A program made the position numbers and the translations under genes. DNA of 64,000 bases from Bacteroidota bacterium (GTDB lineage: Bacteria; Bacteroidota; Bacteroidia; Bacteroidales; JAADJA01), in NCBI GenBank assembly GCA_020444515.1, contig JAHLKX010000001.1, forward strand, positions 558,001-622,000, given 5' to 3'. Under the pieces are notes generated by a model, which saw only the letters and a program-made list of their open reading frames with translations, searched no databases and was not told where the DNA came from. Shown in pieces: positions 46,851 to 55,956 of this stretch (within the stretch, counting starts at the first letter, position 1; the number at the start of each line of letters is the position of its first letter).

Positions 46851-49418
46851 TTAGCGGTTTATGATAACCTTCCGAACCACTGTTTCATAACCTGATTGAA
46901 GTTTAATAAAATACGTACCTTTTTCAAGGGATGAAACATCCATGGTAACACTTTCTTCATTTATAAATTCAACATGCAGCGTTTCCCCGAGTAGGTTGGT
47001 GATAATGACTTGTTCAAATCCTTCAACATGATCCAGAATTATTTTATGATTTGCCGGATTGGGATAAATTCTGATTTCATCTTCGTTAATAGAAGGCTGT
47101 CCTGTCAAACTTTCAACTGTAATATAATCATTTTTGATGATCGTATTTGATCCGGCCATGTTTTCTGCCACCAGCATAGCACCATAAATTCCTGCATTAT
47201 TATAAGTTACGCTGGGGTTCTGTTCATTAGATGATGAGGGTATTCCTCCTTCAAATGTCCATTCCCAGGCAGTAGGATTATTGAGGGTCAGATCCGTAAA
47301 TTGAACTACCTCCCCTTCCAAAATAGTTGTTGCACTGGCTGTAAAGTCAGCTACCGGGGGCAGGAGTTCCATTTCACAACTCACATTGGCCATCCAGCCA
47401 GGTTCTGTTACCGACTGATCCGAATGAAAAACAAATGTTAAAGCACCTTCTTCGTTGGTTGCCACGACTGTCCCTGGAGAATCGGTCCCGCAATATTCTC
47501 CGATGAGTGTTGCTGATGTTGAGCTACCATCATAAATCTGTAACCAGTCATAATCGCAATTATTTTCATATTCAACATTGAAGGAAGTAAATTCTATTTT
47601 TACCTTACCGCCAGATTCTCCTGGCAGAAATATCATTGTATAGTCTTCGTTGTCAGCATAATTGTTGTCCGATCCCCCTGAATCGTAAAAAACACCAGTA
47701 CAGGTAGTAACCGTTGTGGTTTGCATGTTAAACTCTGTAGTAACGTTGATAAAATCTTCTTTGGTGATGGTTAGGGTATTGGTGCCATCAGAAACAGTGA
47801 GTGAAACATCAAAGCTTCCCTCCTCTTCATAGAGAATACCTGATGGGTTTTGTTCTGAGGATAAGGCTGGATTGCCACCTTCAAAAGCCCATTCCCAACT
47901 GATGGGCGAACCAAATGATTCATCGGTAAAGTCAACGGTTGATCCAATGGGTATCTGTGTGTCGCTGGCAGTAAAATCCACGATCAGATCCCCCGCCGAT
48001 AGCTGCACATCAAGTACAGTGAGCTCGCGGTTTTCAACCTGAACGTTTTCAATGGTTTGCGGATAATAACCATCTGCAGCGAAGGTGATATCGTAACTCC
48101 CCTCATACAGTGGTCTGAAGTATTTTCCAGTGGCCGGGTAGGAATAAACCCAGGAACTATCTTCATCATGGCCATTGATATAAATTTCGGCATACAACGG
48201 ATCACCTGTTGCAGCATCGGTGATGGTACCACTAACCCCAAATAGGGTTTGTTCCATATAATTCAGCAGCGACCTGTAATTGTATTCCCAAAAGTCAGGC
48301 AACTGGTTCGCGGGTGGAAGTTTTACATCTGAAATTTCAAGGGTGTATTCCCGGCATTGGTGGAAAAAATTCATGTAATCCTGCCGACCACCACTAATGG
48401 TATACCAGGCATATCCATTGGTAATGCCATCATCAAATCCGTTAAGATATCCGTTCGGTGAATACAACTGGGCGGTATCGGCATATTCATGACAAACAAA
48501 CTGCCACCAGTCATCATCGGGGTGAAGATCGGGCCAGGTATCCCATGGATAGTTACAAACCTCTGCCCCACCATGAATATTGGTGGACAATACAAACTGA
48601 TGGTCTTCAGCAAACTGCATAAAATGAACCGTTTCAGTTTGCCATGCATTTCCATCGGGATGGGGACCGTCTTCCGGATCGGGGTAGTTACGGTTCATAT
48701 CAACGCCATTGGCATTGTATCGTGTTGCACCATAAACGGTATTGTTTCCTCCGGCAAAAGTACCATCCGGGTTGGCCAGTGGATTGATCCAAATGTCGAG
48801 GTTATTGACCAGGTTATCTACCTCAGGATCGGAACCATAATTGGATAAGAGGTAATCGATCAATCTTAACATGAGCACGTATCCGGTTAACTCATCGCCA
48901 TGAATGGAGGAAGTATATAAAAACTGGGCTTCCCCTTCATCCTGGCCAATGTTATCAGAAATTCTGGCACATAAGAGTGCTCTGCCTTCAATTGATTGCC
49001 CGATACTGAACACTTCGCACAGATCGGGATAATCTGTTTGGAATTGATACATCATATCCAAATAAGCCTGGTAGGTTGGGTAAAAATCCCAATCATTGAT
49101 GGATTTGAGATTTACGTTATCCATCATGGTGGGTGGATAAAGCATACTGGGAGGTGTCAAGACTTCAAAATCCAGGTTATAGGTGATGAAATTTTCGAAT
49201 TCCATTTCATTGGCATAGGCCGTAACGTTCAATTGATCCACATCATCAATTGAAATGATTTTGGAAAGTGCATCCAGTGTTTTTATGCCTGGATTTTTAA
49301 ACTGAAAATAAACCTCACTCCTATTCTCGAAAAGGCGTGCTTGATTTTTATGTGAAACCTGCGCTGTTGTTGTAAAGGCTACCAGAACAATAAAGGAAAT
49401 CAAGAAGATGTTTTTCAT
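46851..49418 (-). CDS. T9SS-exported M14 zinc carboxypeptidase with PKD and CUB domains
   Basis: An 855-residue paralogue of the 574-residue M14 protein. Signal peptide 1-20; M14 domain about 105-395 with zinc ligands His173/Glu176 (SSIHGDEL) and His282 (NIHGG), LNRNY-type substrate motif VDMNRNYP and catalytic Glu361 (YTLEIS). Then come a carboxypeptidase regulatory-like domain (about 395-480), a PKD domain (480-565), a CUB-like domain (570-685, with CDYDWLQIYDG), a second PKD domain (690-770) and a T9SS sorting domain ending KVIINR. The extra domains suggest binding to protein or glycan surfaces outside the cell. Confidence 0.9.
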   Translation of the reverse strand: MKNIFLISFIVLVAFTTTAQVSHKNQARLFENRSEVYFQFKNPGIKTLDALSKIISIDDVDQLNVTAYANEMEFENFITYNLDFEVLTPPSMLYPPTMMDNVNLKSINDWDFYPTYQAYLDMMYQFQTDYPDLCEVFSIGQSIEGRALLCARISDNIGQDEGEAQFLYTSSIHGDELTGYVLMLRLIDYLLSNYGSDPEVDNLVNNLDIWINPLANPDGTFAGGNNTVYGATRYNANGVDMNRNYPDPEDGPHPDGNAWQTETVHFMQFAEDHQFVLSTNIHGGAEVCNYPWDTWPDLHPDDDWWQFVCHEYADTAQLYSPNGYLNGFDDGITNGYAWYTISGGRQDYMNFFHQCREYTLEISDVKLPPANQLPDFWEYNYRSLLNYMEQTLFGVSGTITDAATGDPLYAEIYINGHDEDSSWVYSYPATGKYFRPLYEGSYDITFAADGYYPQTIENVQVENRELTVLDVQLSAGDLIVDFTASDTQIPIGSTVDFTDESFGSPISWEWAFEGGNPALSSEQNPSGILYEEEGSFDVSLTVSDGTNTLTITKEDFINVTTEFNMQTTTVTTCTGVFYDSGGSDNNYADNEDYTMIFLPGESGGKVKIEFTSFNVEYENNCDYDWLQIYDGSSTSATLIGEYCGTDSPGTVVATNEEGALTFVFHSDQSVTEPGWMANVSCEMELLPPVADFTASATTILEGEVVQFTDLTLNNPTAWEWTFEGGIPSSSNEQNPSVTYNNAGIYGAMLVAENMAGSNTIIKNDYITVESLTGQPSINEDEIRIYPNPANHKIILDHVEGFEQVIITNLLGETLHVEFINEESVTMDVSSLEKGTYFIKLQSGYETVVRKVIINR

Positions 49419-49559
49419 AGATATATTCTAAAATGGTGGACAAAACTATAAAATTTTACCCTTAAAAAAGTTCAATGTAATGACATATCTGAACTTTAAT
49501 TGGTTGCGCTTACAACAAGGTTTATTGAAGTGAATGAGGAATTGTAATTGAATGGGATA

Positions 49560-50108
49560 TTAGCTCTTGAACATGCGGAGATAATGGAGGATTTGGAGTA
49601 TGTATTCTTCCTCCATGGCGTCTTTGTCCATTTTGATCATCATATCCAGCGCTGGTTGTGTAAATTCTAATTCAGGCCCCACCTTGAATTTCGACTTTGA
49701 AAGCCCTGTGATATAGCGGTTGATATATACATTTTCGAGGGTCAGGTCAATAAGGATATCAAACTCCTTGTCAATAAATGTTTTGATATAATCGTTTTTA
49801 GGGCCACCATACCAGTTCAGGTCTTTCCTTGAAAAATAATAACCGGCATTGGCTGCAACACAATAATTGGGGATGTCATTGCGATCGACAAAGCCAATGG
49901 CCAGAACTTGTTTTTTAGTGGAGGTTAGCGCCTTCGTGAGATCCTTGATGGCATTGAAGACCTTTTCGCTGTTAACTTTATAAACAATGCCTATTTGAAC
50001 GGCTTCATCAAGATTAACGAGCTTTTTATGTCTCGAAAATTTTTTCAGCTGACGGTTGAGGATCCAATCCCCGAATCTTCGTTTAATATTTTCAATAACC
50101 CCTGCCAT
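49560..50108 (-). CDS. DUF6913 family protein
   Basis: A 182-residue protein without signal or membrane segments, matching the small Bacteroidota-specific DUF6913 family (NLDEAVQIGIVYKVNSEKVF, NWYGGPKNDYIKTFI, DILIDLTLENVYINRYITGLS). Function unknown. It is separated by 31 bases from the flavin reductase gene upstream and is probably cotranscribed with it. Confidence 0.75.
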   Translation of the reverse strand: MAGVIENIKRRFGDWILNRQLKKFSRHKKLVNLDEAVQIGIVYKVNSEKVFNAIKDLTKALTSTKKQVLAIGFVDRNDIPNYCVAANAGYYFSRKDLNWYGGPKNDYIKTFIDKEFDILIDLTLENVYINRYITGLSKSKFKVGPELEFTQPALDMMIKMDKDAMEEEYILQILHYLRMFKS

Positions 50109-50139
50109 GCTTTACCACTCAATCATTATAGAGTTCGGA

Positions 50140-50652
50140 TTAAGATTCTTTTTCATTTTTCAGGCACTTGATGACTTTTCCAATATACATGCGATGGTAA
50201 TCTTTATTTGGATAATTACGCTGTATGAGCCGGTCAACAAAATGCTCAGGCCGGATATCATCAAAATAGATTTTTTTACATTCAAGCACCAGTCGCGCTT
50301 GTTCAAAATAAATGTTGCCGAGATCGGTTTCACGCACAATGAGGCCTGTGTCTTTGATTTTATCATGGTTTATACCCGAGTGGGTGCCACAATAGGTCAG
50401 GATATTTTTATGTTTTCGATCAAAAAAGCAAAGGGTATAAAAATCATTACGCTCAGCAAAGTCATATGTATAACGTTGTGGCCTGATAAAAATAGTTGTA
50501 ACAGGTAGGTTCCATAAGTATCCGAAACCACCCCAGGCAGCCGTCATGGTATTGAATGATTTGGCATTGCCAGCCGTGATGAGCATCCATTGTTTTCCAA
50601 TGAGATGGAAGGGGTTTTCTTCTATTTTGTTGACGCTAAACTCTTTAAACAT
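50140..50652 (-). CDS. Flavin reductase-like domain protein
   Basis: A 170-residue protein of the flavin reductase-like (FMN-binding split barrel) family, from the ATG at 50652 (MFKEFSVNKIEENPFHLIG). Seen: WMLITAGNAKSFNTMTAAWGGFGYLWNLPV, TIFIRPQRYTYDFAERNDFYTLCFF and a C-terminal DYHRMYIGKVIKC. Family members bind FMN and reduce flavins or act as flavoredoxins; partner unknown. A TATGTTTG box sits 28 bases upstream. Confidence 0.85.
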   Translation of the reverse strand: MFKEFSVNKIEENPFHLIGKQWMLITAGNAKSFNTMTAAWGGFGYLWNLPVTTIFIRPQRYTYDFAERNDFYTLCFFDRKHKNILTYCGTHSGINHDKIKDTGLIVRETDLGNIYFEQARLVLECKKIYFDDIRPEHFVDRLIQRNYPNKDYHRMYIGKVIKCLKNEKES

Positions 50653-50679
50653 ATTTTGTTGGATTCCATTTGCAAAAGT

Positions 50680-50687
50680 CAAACATA
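50680..50687 (-). promoter_or_regulatory. Candidate -7 box for the flavin reductase gene
   Basis: Minus-strand TATGTTTG, an exact TAnnTTTG match with a 27-base leader; no -33 TTTG at the right distance. Confidence 0.4.
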
Positions 50688-50710
50688 CAAAAAAAACCCA
50701 AACCGGGTTT
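50688..50710 (-). terminator. Terminator after the repeat-containing unknown gene
   Basis: Short stem AAACCC / GGGTTT with an AAACC loop. On the minus strand it is followed by a run of T, about 40 bases after the stop of the 50.7-51.9 kb gene. Confidence 0.6.
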
Positions 50711-50748
50711 GAATATTGTAGGATTAACTGATATATTGATGCTGCCGT

Positions 50749-51933
50749 TTATTGGGGTTCGTTCGGACAAAGTACATTGAATAATTTAACCACCAGTTCA
50801 AAGACCTCCCTTTGAGTTGTGATTTCTCCATTAAAAGCTTGCAAGAGGGCTTCACATTGAAGAAAATAAGGCATCAAAACCTCGTTCAGATTTTTATCGG
50901 TCACCGCTATATGCACATCATCTTCTAATTTAACTGTGTACAATATAAAATCATAGGTATTGGTTTCCTGGTTAAAGAGTCCCTTTTCAATACCTTTAGC
51001 CTCCCGGTAAAAGTCATAAAGTTTCATTCGTCCGTCAATTTTGCGCCAGACATGCTGTTTTCCTGCACCCGGACGCGAGGGATCCATAGGGATCAAATCA
51101 AACGTTTGCCCATTGATGCTAAAAGTTGGATAATTTTCACATTCACTGCGACCCAGGATGGAATAAACACGTCCATCAGGTGTGGTATATCGGATCCCAT
51201 TCACAATGCCTGATATCCTCCTGATTTCAATAGCCATACTGGGGATGGTATCTCCCTTTACATTGATGAGGTAATCCCTGCATTTATTCGACTTTCCTTT
51301 TGCCATTGCATTGCAATTGGCATTATAAACTTTGATCATATTGTCCAACTCTTCAAGTGAAAACTTGCCGTAGTAACCTGATCGAAATCCTTCACAATTT
51401 ACAAGGGAAGGCAGCAGGTAGCGTTTTATATCCCGTTTTTTTCGAATGCGATGCATTTGGTTATTCATCACGATGTATTTCCGGGTTTCCGTTTCAGGCA
51501 TATTTTGATCGTACCAGGCTGTTTCCGTGAAGTCCTGAACAAACAATTGAATGGGTCCATCCACTTTTTTCCAATAATATTTTTGTCTGCCCTTTTTTAT
51601 GGTCAACAGATCATATGTTCGACCATTAAGGGAAAAGGCTGTCACTCCAGCATCTTTTATACATTCAATGGTTTTCCCGGTTCCCGCCATGTCATACCAT
51701 TTGATTATTTCGCAGTTATTACTGGAGTAATACAGGATATGGGTACAAAAAGTGGTATCCTGATTCTGGACAAAAAAATCGAGGTTCTTTTTTTGCTGAC
51801 CATGAACCGGAACGAAAATAAAAAACAGGATGGCAATTAAGATCGCAAGAGACAATTCAATTTTTTGAAATCCTAAAATTATGAATTTCCGGTGGTCAAA
51901 ATGTTCTAATGAATCGTTATGGAACATGGTCAT
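50749..51933 (-). CDS. Membrane-anchored protein with internal duplication, unknown
   Basis: About 394 residues from the ATG at 51933; another ATG at 51927 and a GTG at 51969 are possible. A hydrophobic segment (LSLAILIAILFFIFVPVHGQ) serves as signal or anchor. The body contains two related blocks: FSLNGRTYDLLTIKKGRQ...YYWKKVDGPIQLF and FSINGQTFDLIPMD...HVWRKIDGRMKLYDF, each followed by a Tyr/Thr-rich strand region. I do not recognise the family. A periplasmic or surface location is likely. Confidence 0.6.
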   Translation of the reverse strand: MTMFHNDSLEHFDHRKFIILGFQKIELSLAILIAILFFIFVPVHGQQKKNLDFFVQNQDTTFCTHILYYSSNNCEIIKWYDMAGTGKTIECIKDAGVTAFSLNGRTYDLLTIKKGRQKYYWKKVDGPIQLFVQDFTETAWYDQNMPETETRKYIVMNNQMHRIRKKRDIKRYLLPSLVNCEGFRSGYYGKFSLEELDNMIKVYNANCNAMAKGKSNKCRDYLINVKGDTIPSMAIEIRRISGIVNGIRYTTPDGRVYSILGRSECENYPTFSINGQTFDLIPMDPSRPGAGKQHVWRKIDGRMKLYDFYREAKGIEKGLFNQETNTYDFILYTVKLEDDVHIAVTDKNLNEVLMPYFLQCEALLQAFNGEITTQREVFELVVKLFNVLCPNEPQ

Positions 51934-52073
51934 TAAAATTCCTGAATTCTGGCACCAACTTAAAAACACCCCTAAAAATAATAATAATTATTTGTCATGG
52001 TTTTTGAAATATCCAAAGGAATTTAAAATGATGCAATTTCATATTCAATATCAGGTTGATCTGAAAAAATAAT

Positions 52074-52081
52074 TACTTTTG
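52074..52081 (+). promoter_or_regulatory. Candidate -7 box for the nucleotide cyclase gene
   Basis: TACTTTTG, an exact TAnnTTTG match, 22 bases before the ATG; a TTG lies 15 bases upstream of it, shorter than the usual spacer. Confidence 0.4.
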
Positions 52082-52102
52082 ACATTTAAAGGATAATCTG
52101 GC

Positions 52103-54265
52103 ATGGCGGTAAAAGTTACGCGAAAAATACCCCGTTTTTATGGGTTCAGAATTTACTTTTCTGCGTCTGTGTTATACTATTGGCTGGTATTGCCCTTTTT
52201 ATTGATCCTTACCATCAAGTATGCCCCGGAATTACAAAGGAGGAGTCAGGAACGATCACAATCGCATATCAGTGATACCCTCATTCAACCTGATACGCTG
52301 CGACAAATATTTAATCTTACCGTTCCTGACAGTATCAGAGCCATGACGGGTATGCGTGGAGATACACTACCGGAAGACAGCGATCCCGATATCATGATTA
52401 CACCCAATCAAGGAATTGTTTTAAACCAGGATCGGAATCAGACCGACACCGCTTCCAACAATGGAAGCCAGATAGGAAAAGCCTTTAACATCCTGTTTAA
52501 TTTCTTACTTGTTAGTTTTTTTCTTGGATTCGTCTTCAATCTGCCTTTTAAACGATATTTTGCAAGGAAACGAAAACACAAACCCATCAGCCCCAAACTT
52601 TTTAAATTCACCAAACGATTTTTATTGAAATCACCCCAGATCAATGCCGCCATCCTGGGCCTGGCTTTTTTGGGCAGCCACATTTTCATGCTGGTTAAAT
52701 TGTTTACAGATCAAACATTTGAGGATGATCTTGAACGCACCCTTTATGTGCACCTCTTTTATATTTCACTTACAGCATCCATATTGTCACTGCTTTTTGT
52801 TTATTACTGGGAAAAACACCGGGTGCACATCCGTTATATTGAACATATTTTCACTGCTGAGGAGTTGCGTAAACGGATCTTTAACATCAAGGTTGGCAGA
52901 ATCCGAAACCGGATGTTTATTTCATCAGCCATGACCACATTGCTGCCATTAACCATTGTGATCTTTTACCTTTTCCTGAGTATAACTTATCTGCGCGATC
53001 TGAATATTGATGAATATACCGATGAACAGCGCAATATACTTTTTGGTGATTATCAAAGATTTCGGACCATGTTTGGAGGAGGTGATGCGGAGTTGAACAT
53101 GCCTGGTTGGCTATTTTACATCAACGCCATCAACAGTTTCTTTATGTTTATCGGCATTTATAGCAGTGTATTTATTGCTTTCATCTATATTTTATTTCTG
53201 GTTAAATGGACTACCCAGGACATCGTTCATCCTGTAAAAGAGCTTTTGCAAAACATGCGGCTGACCGGCCAGGGAGAATTGAACAATTACAGTATCGTCA
53301 GGACCAACGATGAAATCGGTGAACTTACCGAGGGATACAATGAGATGACATCCCAGATTGGGGAGCATATTCAGAATATTTCCCGTATGACAGAAGCTTA
53401 CTCCTATTTTGTTCCACGCCAGTTTCTTGACTTTCTGGGCAAGAAAAGCTTTGTCGACATCCGGCTTGGCGACCAGGTAGAGAAAGAAATGACCGTGCTT
53501 TTTAGTGATATCAGATCGTTTACTGAGATATCGGAACAGATGACACCCAAGGAAAATTTTGATTTCATCAATTATTACCTCGGATATATGGAGCCAGTCA
53601 TCCGAAATAACAATGGTTTTATCGATAAATACATAGGCGACTCCATTATGGCCTTATTCAGTGAATCAGCAGAAGATGCAATCAATGCTTCCATTGAAAT
53701 GCGGATCAAACTTTCCCAATTCAATCAGGTGATGGATCAATTCGATAAACCGACGATCAATAGCGGGATTGGCATTCATTCAGGTTTACTGATGTTGGGA
53801 GTTGTTGGGGGAGAAGGAAGAATGGATGGAACAGTGATTTCGGATGCTGTTAACCTGGCGGCTCGGCTCGAAGGGCTTACCAAAGTGTATGGGAGTTCCA
53901 TTATAATCAGCCAGGATACGCTGATTAAATTAAATAATCCGGGTCAGTACAACTATCGGTTTCTTGATATTGTCAAAGTAAAAGGTAAAAAAGAAGCAGT
54001 TTATATTTTTGAGATCATCGATGGCGATCCTGAAGATATTCGTCAGATGAAAATTAAAACGAAAAACATTTTTGCTGAAGGCATCAATTTTTATAAATCA
54101 CAGCAATTTGCGAAAGCAAAAGAAAGTTTTGCTTCGGTATATGAACAAAATCCTGATGATAAAGCCGCTCATGAATACATCACCCGATGCACGAAATTCA
54201 TTGAACGGGGTGTTCCTGATGACTGGGATGGAATACGAACAATTGCATGGGATGAGAACAAATAG
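52103..54265 (+). CDS. Membrane class III adenylate/guanylate cyclase
   Basis: A 720-residue protein with about six membrane helices (near 22-39, 128-146, 181-201, 214-236, 272-295, 336-366), a HAMP-like linker (367-425) and a class III cyclase domain (455-640). Metal-binding Asp469 (LFSDIRSFTEIS) and Asp513 (KYIGDSIMALF) and the NLAAR motif (584-588) are present, so it should be catalytic. The last 75 residues look TPR-like. A periplasmic segment of about 85 residues lies between helices 1 and 2. cAMP is the likely product, but ATP/GTP choice is not certain. The HD hydrolase follows after 44 bases. Confidence 0.88.
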   Translation: MAVKVTRKIPRFYGFRIYFSASVLYYWLVLPFLLILTIKYAPELQRRSQERSQSHISDTLIQPDTLRQIFNLTVPDSIRAMTGMRGDTLPEDSDPDIMITPNQGIVLNQDRNQTDTASNNGSQIGKAFNILFNFLLVSFFLGFVFNLPFKRYFARKRKHKPISPKLFKFTKRFLLKSPQINAAILGLAFLGSHIFMLVKLFTDQTFEDDLERTLYVHLFYISLTASILSLLFVYYWEKHRVHIRYIEHIFTAEELRKRIFNIKVGRIRNRMFISSAMTTLLPLTIVIFYLFLSITYLRDLNIDEYTDEQRNILFGDYQRFRTMFGGGDAELNMPGWLFYINAINSFFMFIGIYSSVFIAFIYILFLVKWTTQDIVHPVKELLQNMRLTGQGELNNYSIVRTNDEIGELTEGYNEMTSQIGEHIQNISRMTEAYSYFVPRQFLDFLGKKSFVDIRLGDQVEKEMTVLFSDIRSFTEISEQMTPKENFDFINYYLGYMEPVIRNNNGFIDKYIGDSIMALFSESAEDAINASIEMRIKLSQFNQVMDQFDKPTINSGIGIHSGLLMLGVVGGEGRMDGTVISDAVNLAARLEGLTKVYGSSIIISQDTLIKLNNPGQYNYRFLDIVKVKGKKEAVYIFEIIDGDPEDIRQMKIKTKNIFAEGINFYKSQQFAKAKESFASVYEQNPDDKAAHEYITRCTKFIERGVPDDWDGIRTIAWDENK

Positions 54266-54309
54266 TTGATGCTTTCGTTTATACTAGTTAATAATGGATA
54301 AATTTTAAT

Positions 54310-54897
54310 ATGGATTATGAATCTCTGAGAGAACAAGTTCTGAATTGGCTCGAGAAGGAGTTAGACAAGAACCTTGCTTATCATTCGGTTGGACATACCA
54401 AAGACGTAATCAGAGCTGTAGAGCGTTTGGCCAAGATGGAAAATGTGAACGGGAAAGCCATGACTTTGCTCAAAACAGCTGCACTTTTTCATGATGTTGG
54501 TTTTACCAAGGTTTACGACGGCCATGAAGAAGCCTCCATAGAAATTGCAACTGAAATGCTACCAAAGTATGGGTATTCAGAAAATGATCTAGAACAGATC
54601 AAAGGGATGATACGGTCAACCCGAATACCCCAAAGCCCTCAAAATCATCTGGAAGAAATCATGGCTGATGCTGATTTGGATTATATCGGACGCGATGATT
54701 TATTTATGATTGGCCAGAAACTTCAATACGAATGGAATTATGTTGGAAAGATATCAAGCCTGCGTGAATGGCATGAAAAACAGCTTAGTTTTCTGAAGAA
54801 TCATTCATTCTTTACTCCTTCAGCACAAAAACTGAGAGAACGAAAAAAACAGAAAAACATAAAGGAGCTTGAAAATTTGCTTTGTCCAAAAAATTAA
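54310..54897 (+). CDS. HD-domain phosphohydrolase
   Basis: A 195-residue soluble protein with the metal ligands of the HD superfamily: His in YHSVGHTKDV, the HD doublet in LFHDVGF, and a distal Asp in MADADLDYIG. HD proteins hydrolyse nucleotides, cyclic nucleotides or phosphate esters; the substrate is not evident. Its place directly after a nucleotide cyclase suggests a role in cyclic nucleotide turnover, which is inference from context only. Confidence 0.8.
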   Translation: MDYESLREQVLNWLEKELDKNLAYHSVGHTKDVIRAVERLAKMENVNGKAMTLLKTAALFHDVGFTKVYDGHEEASIEIATEMLPKYGYSENDLEQIKGMIRSTRIPQSPQNHLEEIMADADLDYIGRDDLFMIGQKLQYEWNYVGKISSLREWHEKQLSFLKNHSFFTPSAQKLRERKKQKNIKELENLLCPKN

Positions 54898-54927
54898 AAA
54901 CTTCTCCCCTTGCGAATAAAAAATTTC

Positions 54928-54935
54928 TATTTTTG
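54928..54935 (+). promoter_or_regulatory. Candidate -7 box for the universal stress protein gene
   Basis: TATTTTTG, an exact TAnnTTTG match with a TTG 15 bases upstream; a leader of about 37 bases to the ATG. Confidence 0.4.
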
Positions 54936-54972
54936 TCTGAAATAATAACCTGCATCCAAATTTATAAAGTAT

Positions 54973-55809
54973 ATGGACACAAAAATGAATGACATAATCC
55001 TCGTCCCAACCGATTTTTCAGAGGTTTGTAACAATGCCATGAAACAGGCAGTGGAAGCCGCTAAATTCTTAAAACACAAAGTGGCCCTGCTTCATGTGGT
55101 TGATAAAAACACCAAAGCTCAGCTCAAAAAAGAGGGACAGGATGTCAATTCAATCGAGGGCAAACTGAATGCTCTGGCCGAAGAAATACGTAACGATCAT
55201 AACCTGGAGGTGGTCACCATTTCAAAAGAAGGAGATATTTTCACCACCATCGGTGAAGTAGCCAAAGATTTGGGAGCACATCTGATGTATCTCGGAACCC
55301 ACGGAAAAGTAGGAATGCAAAAACTAACTGGCAGTTTTGCTTTAAAGGTGGTGACCAGTTCACCGGTGCCGGTTGTTGTGGTTCAAAAACGACCTTTTGA
55401 TCAGGGATATAAAAAGATTGTTTTACCTATTACCAGCGATTCCGGTCCATGGGAAAAAACAAAGTGGGCCAGTTTTATTGCCAAGAATTTCGGAGCGGAA
55501 ATTCATGTTTATCAAATTAATGCTCCTGAATTGAATGAAGCTGTTACCATCATCACCAATCACTTCGATAAAGAAAACGTGAATTATAAGGTGGTAAAAA
55601 CCGATAGCAGTAATTTCTCCAAACAGGTTATTGACTACGCAACAGCCAATGTTGCAGATATGATTATGATCATGACCAATCCGGATAAGAGTTTTACCAA
55701 GTTCATCCTGGGAAGCTATGATGAGGAAATGATCTTTAACTCTTCCCAAATTCCTGTAATGTGTATCAATCCCCGCAAATATAACTGGGAAAAAATATTT
55801 AAATTGTAA
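54973..55809 (+). CDS. Tandem universal stress protein
   Basis: A 278-residue cytoplasmic protein with two Usp domains. The first (about 5-140) opens ILVPTDFSEVCNNAMKQA and has the ATP-binding glycine loop LGTHGKVGMQKLTGSFA. The second (about 145-278) has KIVLPITSD but lacks a clear glycine loop (ILGSYDEEMIFNSS), so it is probably degenerate. Usp proteins act in stress resistance and metabolic signalling. The next gene unit downstream is separated by a strong terminator. Confidence 0.88.
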   Translation: MDTKMNDIILVPTDFSEVCNNAMKQAVEAAKFLKHKVALLHVVDKNTKAQLKKEGQDVNSIEGKLNALAEEIRNDHNLEVVTISKEGDIFTTIGEVAKDLGAHLMYLGTHGKVGMQKLTGSFALKVVTSSPVPVVVVQKRPFDQGYKKIVLPITSDSGPWEKTKWASFIAKNFGAEIHVYQINAPELNEAVTIITNHFDKENVNYKVVKTDSSNFSKQVIDYATANVADMIMIMTNPDKSFTKFILGSYDEEMIFNSSQIPVMCINPRKYNWEKIFKL

Positions 55810-55834
55810 AACAAAAGCAAGACTTAATTATTTC

Positions 55835-55864
55835 AAAGCCAGGCCCTCAGGGTCTGGCTTTTTT
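55835..55864 (+). terminator. Terminator after the universal stress protein gene
   Basis: A 12-bp stem AAAGCCAGGCCC with its near-perfect complement (one G-T), a TCA loop and a T-rich tail. Confidence 0.9.
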
Positions 55865-55956
55865 GTTAAATGGATGTTAATTCTTTGGCCTGTTTTGCGG
55901 GAATTAATATATTGTGTTCCCTCTCATAACAATAATATTAATCAACAATTTCAATC

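Noticed and set aside
52103-55809. Anti-phage cyclic nucleotide system (CBASS/Pycsar-like)
   Set aside because: The cyclase is a membrane HAMP-type enzyme, there is no effector with a nuclease or membrane-pore domain, and the neighbours are housekeeping genes.
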